NCBI GenBank assembly: GCA_051294375.1 | Contig: CM119263.1 | Span: 23,384,403 to 23,448,402, forward strand | DNA from: Paraspadella gotoi | Taxonomy: Eukaryota; Chaetognatha | DNA length: 64,000 nt | Direction: 5' to 3' | Shown here: positions 33,896-46,792 of the stretch, in pieces | How positions within the stretch are numbered: position 1 is the stretch's first letter | Layout: the number at the start of each line of letters is the position of its first letter | Program-made: the position numbers and the translations under genes | The notes under the pieces: model-generated | Databases searched by the model: none | What the model saw: only the letters and a program-made list of their open reading frames with translations | What the model was told of the DNA's origin: nothing

Positions 33896-34201
33896 NNNNN
33901 NNNNNNNNNNNNNNNNNNNNNNNNNNNNNNNNNNNNNNNNNNNNNNNNNNNNNNNNNNNNNNNNNNNNNNNNNNNNNNNNNNNNNNNNNNNNNNNNNNNN
34001 NNNNNNNNNNNNNNNNNNNNNNNNNNNNNNNNNNNNNNNNNNNNNNNNNNNNNNNNNNNNNNNNNNNNNNNNNNNNNNNNNNNNNNNNNNNNNNNNNNNN
34101 NNNNNNNNNNNNNNNNNNNNNNNNNNNNNNNNNNNNNNNNNNNNNNNNNNNNNNNNNNNNNNNNNNNNNNNNNNNNNNNNNNNNNNNNNNNNNNNNNNNN
34201 N
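33896..34201. other. Assembly gap, 306 N
   Basis: Run of N. Confidence 0.99.
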
Positions 34202-35151
34202 CACACGCCCACCCAAAATCCACCGACTCTTTCCCATCTTTTTCCTATGAAATGGCGCCCGTCGAATTTCGAAGATCCGAGATCCAGTTTTTTAAAAGTT
34301 CTCGTTGGCGACTTTTTTCCTTTGGTCCTGTCATGGCCGCGGCGAACGTGGTTGCCGCGGCGAACGTCGTTGCCACGGCGAACACCTTGGCAGCGGCGAT
34401 CGTCCCTGTGACGACCCGCGAAGGGACGTTAGAAGATTGTAGTCCAAACGCTGTCTTAATATCTTACGTTAGTTTGGCGGACTTTGATGGCACGGCAAAA
34501 CAAATTTGTTCAATAAATTTAGTTATGTTTTCTTATGTTATGTTATATTATGTTATGTTATATTATGTCTCTTTAAATCGTACAAATAGGTGAATTAATA
34601 AGAATTAATCATAATTGATAATAATTATTGAGAATTAAAGAGAATTAATAAGATGAATGAGAAAGTAGTAACTCTTGTGCTCATCTTTCAGTTACAAGTC
34701 TCCAAATTTTTCCCTCTACTAATTTTTCGCATCGCAGGACGACCCTCAATCACGTTGTTCACAATCTAATACCAGTGGCACAGGCAAAGTGATCAGCTAT
34801 TATTCACCAAATAAAACAACTGTGACTTTCAAAACCATCACTTTGCTTTAACAGCGTCATCCGACCAACTTCAAAGAGATCAATTCACAAATCGATCCTC
34901 GAAGCCACAATCGGACCACAAATCCACCATCTGCTCTTAAAACCACCGTCCGCCCACTAAAACCACCATCCGCCCACCAAAAAAACCAAAAAAAAAACCC
35001 ACCGCTTCCTCTTTTTTTTTCCTCAGTGCGACTTTAATGCGTTTTTCCCCTCGAGCCTCAGAACCACTTTTCCAAAGTCTTAAATTTTAGGAAGGAATCA
35101 ATTTTTTTTTCTTTTTCTTTCTTTTTCTCTTTTTTATTTTTTCCCTTTCTT
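34202..35151. other. No gene recognised; possible transposon 3' end
   Basis: 34333-34400 holds imperfect 18-bp repeats (GCCGCGGCGAACGTNGTT) that read AANVVA in the plus frame open from 34252 to 34593. That frame ends in a (TTATG)n array at 34527-34567. A GC-rich open segment leading into a short tandem tail could be the 3' end of a non-LTR element, but no reverse transcriptase motif is visible. 34921-34980 has CACCATCCGCCCACCAAAA repeats. Confidence 0.4.
34527..34567. repeat. (TTATG)n short tandem repeat
   Basis: Pentamer units with TTATA variants. The same pentamer occurs at about 47592-47612, 51627-51664 and, inverted, about 61990-62005. Confidence 0.85.
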
Positions 35152-35518
35152 NNNNNNNNNNNNNNNNNNNNNNNNNNNNNNNNNNNNNNNNNNNNNNNNN
35201 NNNNNNNNNNNNNNNNNNNNNNNNNNNNNNNNNNNNNNNNNNNNNNNNNNNNNNNNNNNNNNNNNNNNNNNNNNNNNNNNNNNNNNNNNNNNNNNNNNNN
35301 NNNNNNNNNNNNNNNNNNNNNNNNNNNNNNNNNNNNNNNNNNNNNNNNNNNNNNNNNNNNNNNNNNNNNNNNNNNNNNNNNNNNNNNNNNNNNNNNNNNN
35401 NNNNNNNNNNNNNNNNNNNNNNNNNNNNNNNNNNNNNNNNNNNNNNNNNNNNNNNNNNNNNNNNNNNNNNNNNNNNNNNNNNNNNNNNNNNNNNNNNNNN
35501 NNNNNNNNNNNNNNNNNN
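35152..35518. other. Assembly gap, 367 N
   Basis: Run of N between T-rich and A-rich flanks. Confidence 0.99.
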
Positions 35519-36404
35519 AAAAAATGAGAAAAAGGGAAAATGCGAAATATCGAAGATGAAAACAAAAGTGATTTCGATCAAAGAAAATGGATGTGGACTG
35601 GAAACGCGGGATTAAAAGAAAGAAGGAAAATCTAAAAAAAAGGAAGAAAGGAATTACGAAAAAGGAATAAATATAGTTTGACAAAATGAAGATGTACCGA
35701 GTGAAAAAAAATTAAATGTTGAATTTGAAAAAAACGAAGAAAAAATAATGGGAAATAGATATTTAGAAAAAAAATATAGAACAAAAATTTGATAGAATTA
35801 AATATAAAATTAAAAAGCTGTACTAAAAAAGTAAGATGTAAATTAAAAAAAAAAAGGAATTAATGATAAAGAAATTCAAAAAAAGAGGAAAATAGAATAA
35901 AAAAGAAAAAAAGAAAAAGAAATGATCAGCTTGAGTCATGAATCGCGAGGTTTTTGTCTCGATCAAATCCACGACAAAAATGGCGACGAATAAATAAAAG
36001 ATGACGACAACAACAACAACAAAGAAAAAACCCAACAACGAAAACATCGACTTGAGAAATCAACAACAACAACAACAAGAACCTCGACGACGACGAGACC
36101 AAATAAGGAATAAAAAAACAAATACATAGGCGGCGACGACGACGACAACTACGACGACGGTGATGTTAATGATTATGGAATTTTTAGGATGATACAACCG
36201 ACGATTCAATTCGATAAAATTATACTTTCCAATACGACGTCGACGACGACGACGACGACGATGATGACGACGTCTAAAACAAAGCTACGATGAAAGTCGC
36301 TTTCGATTTTACGAGTTTTGGAGACGAGGCGTAGCTCTATATTAGTCAGCCAAGATAAATCTCTCTCGATGATACATTTAACCAAAAAAAAAAATATTGA
36401 TAAT
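35519..36404. other. No gene recognised; A-rich, CAA and GAC triplets
   Basis: A-rich to 35930, (CAA)n near 36007-36080, (GAC)n at 36130-36165 and 36236-36270. Confidence 0.5.
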
Positions 36405-36576
36405 NNNNNNNNNNNNNNNNNNNNNNNNNNNNNNNNNNNNNNNNNNNNNNNNNNNNNNNNNNNNNNNNNNNNNNNNNNNNNNNNNNNNNNNNNNNNNNNN
36501 NNNNNNNNNNNNNNNNNNNNNNNNNNNNNNNNNNNNNNNNNNNNNNNNNNNNNNNNNNNNNNNNNNNNNNNNNNNN
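36405..36576. other. Assembly gap, 172 N
   Basis: Run of N. Confidence 0.99.
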
Positions 36577-36700
36577 AGTCGGTGATTGATCGGGGTTCGA
36601 ACCAGGATCGATTCCGCCCGAACGAAAAAGGCGCGACGGATGAAGAAATTAAAAAGAAGGGGAAGAGATGGAAGGGAAATGGAAAGAAAAAAAGAAAAAG

Positions 36701-36702
<2 letters not shown>

Positions 36703-36770
<68 letters not shown>
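36703..36770. repeat. (GAAA)n microsatellite
   Basis: About 17 GAAA units. Confidence 0.95.
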
Positions 36771-37106
36771 GAAGTAAAGATTAATGAAATCACAGCAACA
36801 AGAGAAGGAGATTTAAACCCAAGAAATAAACAAATGTTTGTAAAAATAATGGGGTAAAAAAGTTAAAGAAGGAAGTCAGTCAACCAAATCGTGAGGCGAT
36901 CCTTTATTGGGAGAAGGAAAGGAAAGAAAGAGAGGAAGGTTGCCAAATTTATGAGGTAAGCCATTATTGATGAGAGGATTTGGAGGCCTCGGCGGCGGCG
37001 GCGGCGGCGGCAGCAGCGGCGGCGGATTTTGTTCGCGTCCCTTGGGGCGTTTCGCGTATCAATCGGGGAGAAATATCGAATCTTTCATAATTTATATTGC
37101 AAATAG

Positions 37107-37117
37107 AGAGAGAGTGA

Positions 37118-37167
<50 letters not shown>

Positions 37168-37170
37168 GAG
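37107..37170. repeat. (GA)n microsatellite
   Basis: GA dinucleotides with GTGAGAGA interruptions at both ends. Confidence 0.93.
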
Positions 37171-39012
37171 AGTGAGAGAGACAAAATGTGAAAAAAAGTA
37201 AAACAAATATATCCTTAAGTTTAGGTGAAAAAGCAGAAATTCTATGTAAAAAAGTTTCGGACGAAAAACCCAAAAACCGAAAAAGGCGTCGACAACGAAA
37301 AAGAAAAAATCTCGATTTGGATTTAAAGATTTTTTATTGAAAATCGAAAAACAAAATAAAACAAAATAAAATTTAAAAAAAGGGGGAAATATTCACGAGT
37401 CCGAACTTAGAAAAGGAGAAAAAGAAATAAACGGGAAAAAGGGTCTGGATCGACCCCGACCCTCGAGGCCATTTTCAGGTTGGATCACCGATCGTCGTCG
37501 TCTTCGTCGTCGTCACTGTTATTAATACAAAGACGCTGATTTATGGGCACCGAAGCTTTGGAGAGTTTTTAAAAATCCCGCGCCACAAAAAGATTAAAAC
37601 GGGACAAAAACCGTCAGAGCGGTCTTAAGACGGGAATTGATGAGGGCCGATCATCGGTCGAGGATGAGGAGGAGGGGGTGGAAGAGGAGGAGGAGGAGAA
37701 GGAGGCCGTGATGGTGGAACGGGTGGGGAGTATGGATGTGAGCGGGAGTGAATCGTCGTGAGGATTTATGCGAAGACTACCGAGAATTTAAAAAAAAAAA
37801 GAGAGAAGAGAAGTTCACAGGAGTGAAACTTGAGAGAAGTGAAGGCTCGTGAAGTCAATGGAAGTGGGGAGGGGAGGAGGGGAGATAAGAGGAGTGGATA
37901 GAGAGGAGTGAGGTTTGATGAGAAACGTGAAAGTCTTGCGAGCCACAAGCAGATCTGAGTCGCTTCCCTTTTTAGGTTTTGTTTTCAGTTGTAATTTGTT
38001 TTGACTTGTGAGAAGAAACCGAAGAAAATAGCGTAAGATGAGTGGAGTGTCGACGATGACGACGACGACGACGAAAGTCACGTTAAAATGGATCAATGCA
38101 GTTTGTGTAAAAAAATTGCTGTGATATGGAGGAGACGACGAGGAAAGTGAGATGGAGTGGAGCACTGGAGCAGTGGAGCAGTGGTTGAGGAGTTGAAGAA
38201 GAGGCTGGGTAGGAGTCGAAGAGAGGTGGTTTGGAAATTAGGGAACAGGAGTTGAGATCCAAAAGACCGGAACGGAGATGCTCGCCCGATTTCAACATCG
38301 ACGAACGCATAAACAGACGACGATTGAAAAAAGGAGGAAAAATGGGGAAAAAAAGGGAGGAAAGAGAAAGAAAAAGAGGAAGGAAAAATGGGGGAAAAAA
38401 GGAAGGAAAGAGAAAGAAAAAGAGGAAGGAAAAATGGAGAAAAGTTAAACGTGAAATATTTTCACTGATGCTGCGTCGTGGAGCTGAGCGGTTGAGGAAT
38501 TCGGGGAAATGAACTTGAGTTTTAAATTAGAAGTTGAGATGAGCTGAGAGTTAGTGAAGATGAAAAACTATGAAGATGATGTAATAATATAAATGAAAGA
38601 CATAAACTGATATACATATACCATATAACCCGGCACAATGTAAAAAAATAAGGATAACGGTTGAGTTCGGCATTGGGAATACATCACATCAGATGTTTAA
38701 ATGAGCCTAAAGATGATGAGATGATATAATCTCAGGCGAGTAGTTGAGATGAGATGTCAGGAGAGGAGACGAAGCCGAGGAGTCGAGCAGAATTGATGAT
38801 TTTCGATCCAACTTCTTTCTCTAACAGTTGGAATCGTCTTAAGTGGGCCGAAAGGCATTAAAGATTTATGTGAAGTTAAAAGAAGATCTTTTCAATCGCA
38901 AAAAAAAAAGAAAGAAAAAGATGAAGATTTTTTTTTTATTTCCCAAAAAGCAGAAACGAAAAAAAAATTACGGAGACTAAAAAAAATTTCGTTCATTTTT
39001 AGATTGGAAAAA

Positions 39013-39381
39013 NNNNNNNNNNNNNNNNNNNNNNNNNNNNNNNNNNNNNNNNNNNNNNNNNNNNNNNNNNNNNNNNNNNNNNNNNNNNNNNNNNNNNNNN
39101 NNNNNNNNNNNNNNNNNNNNNNNNNNNNNNNNNNNNNNNNNNNNNNNNNNNNNNNNNNNNNNNNNNNNNNNNNNNNNNNNNNNNNNNNNNNNNNNNNNNN
39201 NNNNNNNNNNNNNNNNNNNNNNNNNNNNNNNNNNNNNNNNNNNNNNNNNNNNNNNNNNNNNNNNNNNNNNNNNNNNNNNNNNNNNNNNNNNNNNNNNNNN
39301 NNNNNNNNNNNNNNNNNNNNNNNNNNNNNNNNNNNNNNNNNNNNNNNNNNNNNNNNNNNNNNNNNNNNNNNNNNNNNNNNN
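39013..39381. other. Assembly gap, 369 N
   Basis: Run of N followed by a 17-base T run. Confidence 0.99.
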
Positions 39382-39771
39382 TTTTTTTTTTTTTTTTTGA
39401 TGAAAAAAAAATCTTTTTGTCAAAATTGATCCTCGCGATCACGTGGCAAAAATGACGTCGGAAGCAAAGGAAGTGGACAAGAATTTTGTCCTCTCTCTCT
39501 CTCTCTCTCTCTCAACAGAAAAACAGATAAAAAAAAAAAATTCGAAAATAAAAGAGAAAAATATTTCTCTCTGTTCATTTCACTTTTCGACATAAAAGTT
39601 TTTGTCGATGGCTAAATTGAAAGATTGAAACCTATGATATTTATGACTTGAAGAGCCGCTGCCCCGGAGGATTTTTCGGCTGCTGCCGTCGTCGCTGCTG
39701 CTGCTTCAGCTGCGGCGGAACGATGTCGAGCCTTCGGTTGGAAATTACCGACTATCAATGAGAGAGAGAGA
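39382..39771. other. No gene recognised
   Basis: Contains ATCACGTGGC, a CT tract (39490-39513) and a GCTGCT-rich segment (39657-39730) open in more than one frame, too short to assign. Confidence 0.45.
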
Positions 39772-40527
39772 NNNNNNNNNNNNNNNNNNNNNNNNNNNNN
39801 NNNNNNNNNNNNNNNNNNNNNNNNNNNNNNNNNNNNNNNNNNNNNNNNNNNNNNNNNNNNNNNNNNNNNNNNNNNNNNNNNNNNNNNNNNNNNNNNNNNN
39901 NNNNNNNNNNNNNNNNNNNNNNNNNNNNNNNNNNNNNNNNNNNNNNNNNNNNNNNNNNNNNNNNNNNNNNNNNNNNNNNNNNNNNNNNNNNNNNNNNNNN
40001 NNNNNNNNNNNNNNNNNNNNNNNNNNNNNNNNNNNNNNNNNNNNNNNNNNNNNNNNNNNNNNNNNNNNNNNNNNNNNNNNNNNNNNNNNNNNNNNNNNNN
40101 NNNNNNNNNNNNNNNNNNNNNNNNNNNNNNNNNNNNNNNNNNNNNNNNNNNNNNNNNNNNNNNNNNNNNNNNNNNNNNNNNNNNNNNNNNNNNNNNNNNN
40201 NNNNNNNNNNNNNNNNNNNNNNNNNNNNNNNNNNNNNNNNNNNNNNNNNNNNNNNNNNNNNNNNNNNNNNNNNNNNNNNNNNNNNNNNNNNNNNNNNNNN
40301 NNNNNNNNNNNNNNNNNNNNNNNNNNNNNNNNNNNNNNNNNNNNNNNNNNNNNNNNNNNNNNNNNNNNNNNNNNNNNNNNNNNNNNNNNNNNNNNNNNNN
40401 NNNNNNNNNNNNNNNNNNNNNNNNNNNNNNNNNNNNNNNNNNNNNNNNNNNNNNNNNNNNNNNNNNNNNNNNNNNNNNNNNNNNNNNNNNNNNNNNNNNN
40501 NNNNNNNNNNNNNNNNNNNNNNNNNNN
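39772..40527. other. Assembly gap, 756 N, inside a GA tract
   Basis: GA repeats on both sides (39761-39771 and 40528-40557). Confidence 0.98.
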
Positions 40528-40560
<33 letters not shown>

Positions 40561-41700
40561 AAGATTTCAGTTTTAGAATTCGACTTTAATTATTTTCAAA
40601 ACATACTTGGAATTAATTTAGGATTGAATAATGAAAGGCCGAGGAATGATTTGACAGCTAATGAAAACGCATTAATTACGACTTATACAGCCGTTTCTGA
40701 TAAAATATAGTTAACTGTTATCACGCTTTTGATCTATTAATATCTGTTACACTTATATTCTAAAGCTAAACTTAGGATTCGAAATTATTTAATTAGAAAT
40801 TAATTATTCAAAACTTTTTAGTCAAGCTTTTTCGAAATAAACCTTGTTTATATCTGAACACAAGAGCCTCTTTGAAAAAAAAATTTCGATCGAGAGATGA
40901 GAACCGCGGATGTGGCACCTGCCCAGTTCTGTTCCTACGAGGACCCCGTTCTCGCCTCCCCTCCCTCTAAATTCCTACGAGGACCCGAAATCAGGATTAT
41001 CCCTCTTTTTTTTTTATTTCGAAATCCTCGATTCGAGCCTAAAAAATAAAAAAAAGTCGTTTTTTTATTTCTTCCAAATTTTCTAATTCTATCTCGCGCT
41101 CCAATTCTGACCACAAAGCAAACAGCTGACAACGATGCCTTCGCTTTGATTTAAAATGGGAAAAAATATTTTCTCTCCACCGGAAACAAAAGTAAAAAAA
41201 AAAGTGTCTATCGAAGGAGAGGGGGCATAGGGAGGGGGCAAGGGGGCAGGGGGATGGTTGGTACGAAGGGTGGTCGAGGAAAAGGGATTAGGAGCTGACG
41301 AAGAAAAGGGGGTTAAAGTTTTAAATAATAAAAAAAGCGATTCGGAGCTAAAATCTAAAGTTTCTCGTAGTAATATTTAAATGATATTTTTCAAAAGAAA
41401 TAAAAATACAATCGAAATTAACTGTATTTTAAAAACGAAGTTAGGAAATACCCTTTGACTAAAAATAAAAAAAGGGGAAAAAAATACTCTCATCCGATCG
41501 AAATAGAGAAAATTCGTCTGTTCGGATTTTCTCCCAAGATTTTCTGTTCTCTCGTCTCATTATTTAATTTCCAAGTCTCTTCTTCCAATTATGTCCACGA
41601 ATTTCATCTCCAAAATTTTTATTTCAAATTTATTTATTTTCTTTTCAAATCTTTGTTTCAAAATTTTGTTTCCGGGATTTCAAAACACGAACCTGCCGCA
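40528..41700. other. No gene recognised; AT-rich
   Basis: AT-rich with a direct repeat TTCCTACGAGGACCC at 40932 and 40971. Leads into the C-rich minisatellite. Confidence 0.5.
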
Positions 41701-41729
41701 CTTGCGCCACAGCCTTCCTCCTTTTCATT

Positions 41730-43975
41730 CGATCCCGCCGACCTTCCAACTCCCTTCTCTTCAGAATCAGACTCGCCAGAATCAATCTCTCGTCTCGCCC
41801 CCCCCCGCCCTTGCCAGATCCTTCTCTGCAGACCATCCCCCCCAGCAATCATCTCATCGCTCTGTCAGCCGCCTCCGCCCCCTTCCCAACTCCGTATCTC
41901 TCAGAATCCCCCACCAGAACAATGCTCATCGCTCGCACGTCCCCCGCGAACCCCTTCGCATGACTCCCTTCTGAACCTAGACCGTCCGTCTCCTCTGTCG
42001 CCCTAGGACATATTACTATGCCCCTCAACTCCCTTCTCTCAGAATCACGGCCCCCCCAGAATCAATCTCCTCGTCTGCCGCCCCCCCGCCCTTCCACTCT
42101 CTTCTCAAGAATCCCCCAGAATCAATCTCTCGCTCGCCGCCCCCCCCCCCTTCCAACTCCCTTCTCTCAGAATGCCCACCGCGCAGAATCAATTCTCGCA
42201 TCGAAAGACCCCGCCCCCTTCCGCAACTCCTTACTCTCAGAAATCACCCCCCAGAATCAATCTCCGTCGCCCCCCCCCTTCCAACTCCGTCTTCTCTCAG
42301 AATCCCCCGGCAGAACAATCTCTGCGCGCGCCCCCCCCCCCTTCAACTCCTTCTCTCCAGAATGCTCCCACCAGAAATCAATCTCTCGGCTCGCCACCCG
42401 CGCCCTGTCCGAACCCCTTCTTCAGAATCAGCCCCCCGAATCAATGCTCCGCATCTATGCATTCGCCCCCCGCGCCCTTCAACTCCTTCTCTCAGATCCC
42501 CCAGAATCATCCTCTCGCTCGCCCCCCCCCTTCCAGCGCCCTACTCTGCTCAGAATCCCGCCAGAATCAATCTCTCGCTCGCCCAGCCCCTCCTCCTTCC
42601 ACCAACCTCCTTCTTCTCAGAGATCCCTCCCCCGGAATCAATCTCTCGCGATGTGGCGGTCTCCACCCCCCCCTTACCAACTCCCTTCTCTCAGAATCCC
42701 CGACCGAATCAATTCTGCTCGCCCCCCCCGCGGTGACCCTTCCAACTCACCTCCTGTCTCCTCAGAATCCGCCCCGAAAATCAATCTCGTCGCTGCCCCC
42801 CCCCCTTCCAACTTCCCTTCTCTACAAAATCCCCCCAGAATCAATCTCTGCGCTCGCCCCCGGCCCCCCTTCCAATCCCTTCTCTCAGAAGCCCCCGCAG
42901 AATCAATCTCATCGCTCGCCCCCCCCTTCCAACTCCCTTCTCTCAGAATCCTCCCCAGAATCAATCTCCTCGCTCGCCCCCTATCCAACCGCCTTGCTCT
43001 CAGAACCCCCCAGAATAATCTCTCGCTCGCCTCGCGCGCGTCCCGCACCCTTCCAACTCCCCTTCTCTCAGAATCCCCCCCCAGAATCATATCTCTCCGC
43101 TCGGCGCCCCCCCCCCTTACAACCCCTTCTACTCAGAATCCCCCCCAGAAATCAATCTCGTCGCTCGCCCCCCCCCCCTTCCACTCGCCTTCTCTCGAAT
43201 CCCCAGAAATCAATGCATCCTCGCTCCGCCCCCCCCCCCGCTTCCAACTCCCCTTCTCTCAGAATCCCCGCAGAATCAAATCTCCTCGCATCCGCCCCCT
43301 CCCCCTTCCAACTCCTTGCTCTCAGAATCCCCCAGAATGCAATCTCTCGCTCGCCCCCCCACCTTCCAACTCGCCTTACTCTCGAATATCCTCCCCAAAA
43401 TCAATCCTCTCTCGCCCCCCCCCCTTCCACTCCCTTCTTCCAGAATCCCCAGCAATCAATACTCTCGTCGCACCCCCCCTTCCAAACTCCCTTCTTTCAG
43501 AATCCTCCCGCAGCAGATCAATGCTCTCGCTCGCCCCCTTCCACTAACTCCTTCTCTCAGAAATCGCCTCCCAGAATCAATTCTCTCGCTCAGCCCCCCT
43601 TCCCTTCCAACCACCTTCTCTCAGGAATCCCCCCAGCATATCAATCTCTCGCTCGCCGCCCCCCCCTTCATCAACTCCCTTCTCTGAAATCCCCCCAGAA
43701 TCATTCGTCGCTCGCCCCCCCCCCGCCTTCCAAACTCCTTTCCTCTCAGAATCCCCCCAGAATCAATCTCTGCTGCTCGCCCCCCCCCTTCATCCCTTCC
43801 TCCTCAGAATCCCCCGCGAATCAATCTCTACGCTCGCGCCCCCCCCTTCCAACTCCCTTCTCTCAGAATCCCCCCAGAATCAATCTCTGCGTGCTCGCGA
43901 CCCCCCCTTCCAACTCCCTTCTCGTCAGAATCCCCCCCAAGAATCAATCTCTCGCTCGCCCCCACCCCCCCTTTC
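41730..43975. repeat. 56-bp C-rich minisatellite, about 40 units
   Basis: Units of the form CCAACTCCCTTCTCTCAGAA, TCCCCCAGAATCAATCTCTC, GCTCGCCCCCCCCCTT. They vary mostly in the poly-C length and by one-base indels. All three plus-strand frames lack stops over long distances (one runs for 650 codons, Pro/Ser/Asn-rich) because the unit contains no stop triplet. This is not protein coding evidence. Copy number by eye; raw-read noise may inflate variation. Confidence 0.92.
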
Positions 43976-44074
43976 CACCGCTCCAGATCCGCCAGAACAA
44001 CTCGTGCCCCTTCGATCCTTCTTCAATCCCAGAATTCTTCGGGCTCGCCCCCCCTCCTGCCCTCAATCCGTATC

Positions 44075-44119
44075 TTGCCCCCCAAATAGGTCCCTTCTGC
44101 TCCGAATTAAGAAAAAAGA

Positions 44120-44184
<65 letters not shown>

Positions 44185-44342
44185 AAAGACGGTTTCTTCT
44201 GTGGCGAGGTGGAAATCGAAATGGAAAGAGCCACGAATCGCAAATATCGCGACCGCTTCCATTTATGAGCCACCAGGTGAGGATTTTCCTCGTCGGATGA
44301 TAAACAACGGAACAATCAGCTAATGTCTTCGCCGCCGCAACG
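44075..44342. repeat. Noisy, shortened copy of 44368-44857
   Basis: CTCCGAATTAAGAAAAAAGAT plus a GA tract, then GAGCCACCAGGTGAGGATTT and AACAATCAGCTAATGTCTTC, parallel the sequence right of the 25-N gap (CTCCGAATTTATAAAGATG, GA tract, GACACCAGGATTTGAAGG, AACAATCAGCTAATGTCTTC) in the same order, with deletions. An unmerged overlap across the gap. Confidence 0.75.
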
Positions 44343-44367
44343 NNNNNNNNNNNNNNNNNNNNNNNNN
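44343..44367. other. Assembly gap, 25 N
   Basis: Exactly 25 N, between two copies of the same sequence. Confidence 0.99.
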
Positions 44368-44925
44368 CCCACCACTAAGGCTCCCTTTCTTTTGCTCCGA
44401 ATTTATAAAGATGAAAAGGAGAATGCACGCGTGAGAGGAGAGAGAGAGAGAGAGACCGAGACAGAGAGAGAGAGAGAGAGAGAGGAGAGGGGAGATCAGA
44501 GATAGAGGAAAGAAGGAGCGAGAGAGGCGAGAGGAGTGGAATGGACAGAGGAGGAGAGTAGAGGGGAGAGGAAGGAAAAGAAGAAAAAGACCGCGGTTTT
44601 TCTTTCTGTATGGTGCAGAGGTATGTACTATTTGTGAATCGCAAAAATGGGGTTGTGTGGGGGCGAAATTCGAACAGACCCGCGAATCCCGCAAAAATTT
44701 TGTTTATTCATTCGGCCGTCTCCATGCCAGCCAGCGCTATCCTTATTTATGTGGTGACACCAGGATTTGAAGGAGCTGATTATTTCCTCCACGTTCGGAT
44801 GAATATAAATTTAAACAATGAGGAAAACAATCAGCTAATGTCTTCCGCCGCCGCAACGCAAGTCGTCGTCGTGTGAAGCGCGAAATAATACTTTTTCCTA
44901 GTTCCTACTCTTCTCACTTCCCTTT

Positions 44926-44931
44926 CTCTCT

Positions 44932-45013
<82 letters not shown>
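44926..45013. repeat. (CT)n microsatellite
   Basis: Nearly pure CT dinucleotides. Confidence 0.95.
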
Positions 45014-45017
<4 letters not shown>

Positions 45018-46549
45018 TCTCAGCTCACACTCTCCACACTATCGTGTTTTCCCCTTCTTTCACGCAAAAACCTCTCCTTTCCTGTTTTTTTGGGGTTTTG
45101 CACTTTTTTCTTTCGTTGGTGATCGACTTTGGGCCGTCGTCGTCGTCGTCGTCGTCGTCGTCATTAAAACGAAGACGCAAAAACCTCCAACGAAATGACA
45201 ACAACACCTTTTCTTCGATCCAGAAATGAAGATGACGATTAATCGTTGACGACGACGACGACGACGACGAAAACAATGATCGAGTGAAGACGCATTTCGG
45301 TAGCCGTTTCACAATTCGTTACTCGAGCATCACGATTCACGAGTTTCGCGCGACACAAATCACGTTTCCCTCACTGACGTTATCGTCAACCTCCGTTTCT
45401 TCTTCTTCTTCGTCGTCGTCGTCGTCGTTCTCATTAGCGAATTCGTCGTCGTCGGCGCAATAGTACACATTTGGTGACGTCAGGCGCCGGGATTTTGGCA
45501 TCGAATGTGGAATCGTATCTTCGATTGAGAAGTTTTGAGCTCAAAAGTGAAAAGCGGAAAAAACAAGAAAAAAAAAAGTTGGGTAAAAAAAGGCGAAAAG
45601 GGAAGGAATAGTAGTAGATGTTGGCTGCTCGGATTTTTTCTGGAATATTTTCAAATTCTTAACGAATCGCATCAATAAAAATCTCGCCCTCGATTCATTC
45701 TTGGTGATCGAGCTGAATTAGGGAATCACGATCCGACGGGTCTGCTCAATCTTCAAAGTATACATCCGGTTTGCCGTCGCTGATGTTAAAAAGTTATGGG
45801 CTGAGTCCTGACTAAAAAATTATTCATATTCCATAAAGGACTTTAAACTGTATGCTAAATTTCGTAATCAAATTTATACCTCAAATCGTGTCCGTACGCC
45901 ATTATCAAAACGGATATATATCATCATTCCATTTTTGACTGTTTTATACTCATAGAAGTAAAAATGTAACAGCTCGACATTTTTCTCTGCTTAATCGATT
46001 TTGTTTTCCATTTTTTCCCCAAAATTTCTTGTTTCGTTCCCTGAAGGTTTCGAATCGCGATTTAAGGCTCACGTACGAATTCGACGTGAGGAGGAAGAAG
46101 ATTTAAGAGAAAAAAGAAGTAATTGTAAAAATAGGAGAGAAAGAAGGAAATGAAGTAGAAGAAGAATAAGAAGGAGAAAAAGAAGAAGAGAAACGGAGGA
46201 AAAAGGAAAAAGGAGAGGAAGACAATGGAATAAGAAAAGGAAAGTGAACGAGAAAAAAACATGGCATAAAAAAAGAAAGAAAAACAATCAGATACTTAAG
46301 TCAAAAGCGAAGGGGGACTCTGAACAGACTACAAAGAGACAAATCAGTCATTTAATACCGGGAACAAAAAACGTTCAGTAACGGTGACCATGAACGAAAC
46401 AACGAACAAAAACAGAGAACAAAACAGCAAAGGGAAACGAGGATGGCGTCGCTTGGCAACGAAATTTGCCGACAGAAGGAATTAAGACGAAACGTGACGA
46501 AAATTCAGGTTAATTCCACTAAACCAAACGATCGCTTAAAAAAAGGGGG

Positions 46550-46598
<49 letters not shown>

Positions 46599-46693
46599 AG
46601 AGAGAGGAGAGAGAGAGAGAAGACAGACTGAGAATCGATACATGCGTAAGACCACCTTCGGAATATCTTTGAAATAAAATATCAGGGGTGAAA

Positions 46694-46694
46694 T

Positions 46695-46725
<31 letters not shown>

Positions 46726-46755
46726 GAGAGAGAGGAGTAGAGAGAGAGGAGAGAG

Positions 46756-46787
<32 letters not shown>

Positions 46788-46792
46788 AGAGA
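46694..46792. repeat. (GA)n microsatellite
   Basis: GA repeats with GGAG and GTAG interruptions; a companion tract lies at 46554-46620. Confidence 0.93.

Larger units (their letters stand above)
36577..39012. other. No gene recognised; simple repeats
   Basis: (GAAA)n 36703-36770; a GGC run 36988-37025 that reads as 11 Ala on the minus strand; GA tract 37107-37170; CGT run 37494-37516; GGAGGA-rich 37660-37710; GAC run 38054-38073; and a 33-bp unit GGAAAGAGAAAGAAAAAGAG... repeated at 38358 and 38404. No splice-bounded exon recognised. Confidence 0.5.

Noticed and set aside
42172-44124. 650-codon Pro/Ser/Asn-rich open frame
   Set aside because: It runs through the 56-bp minisatellite, whose unit has no stop in any frame. 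Indels move it between frames, and there are no splice sites or non-repeat coding sequence.
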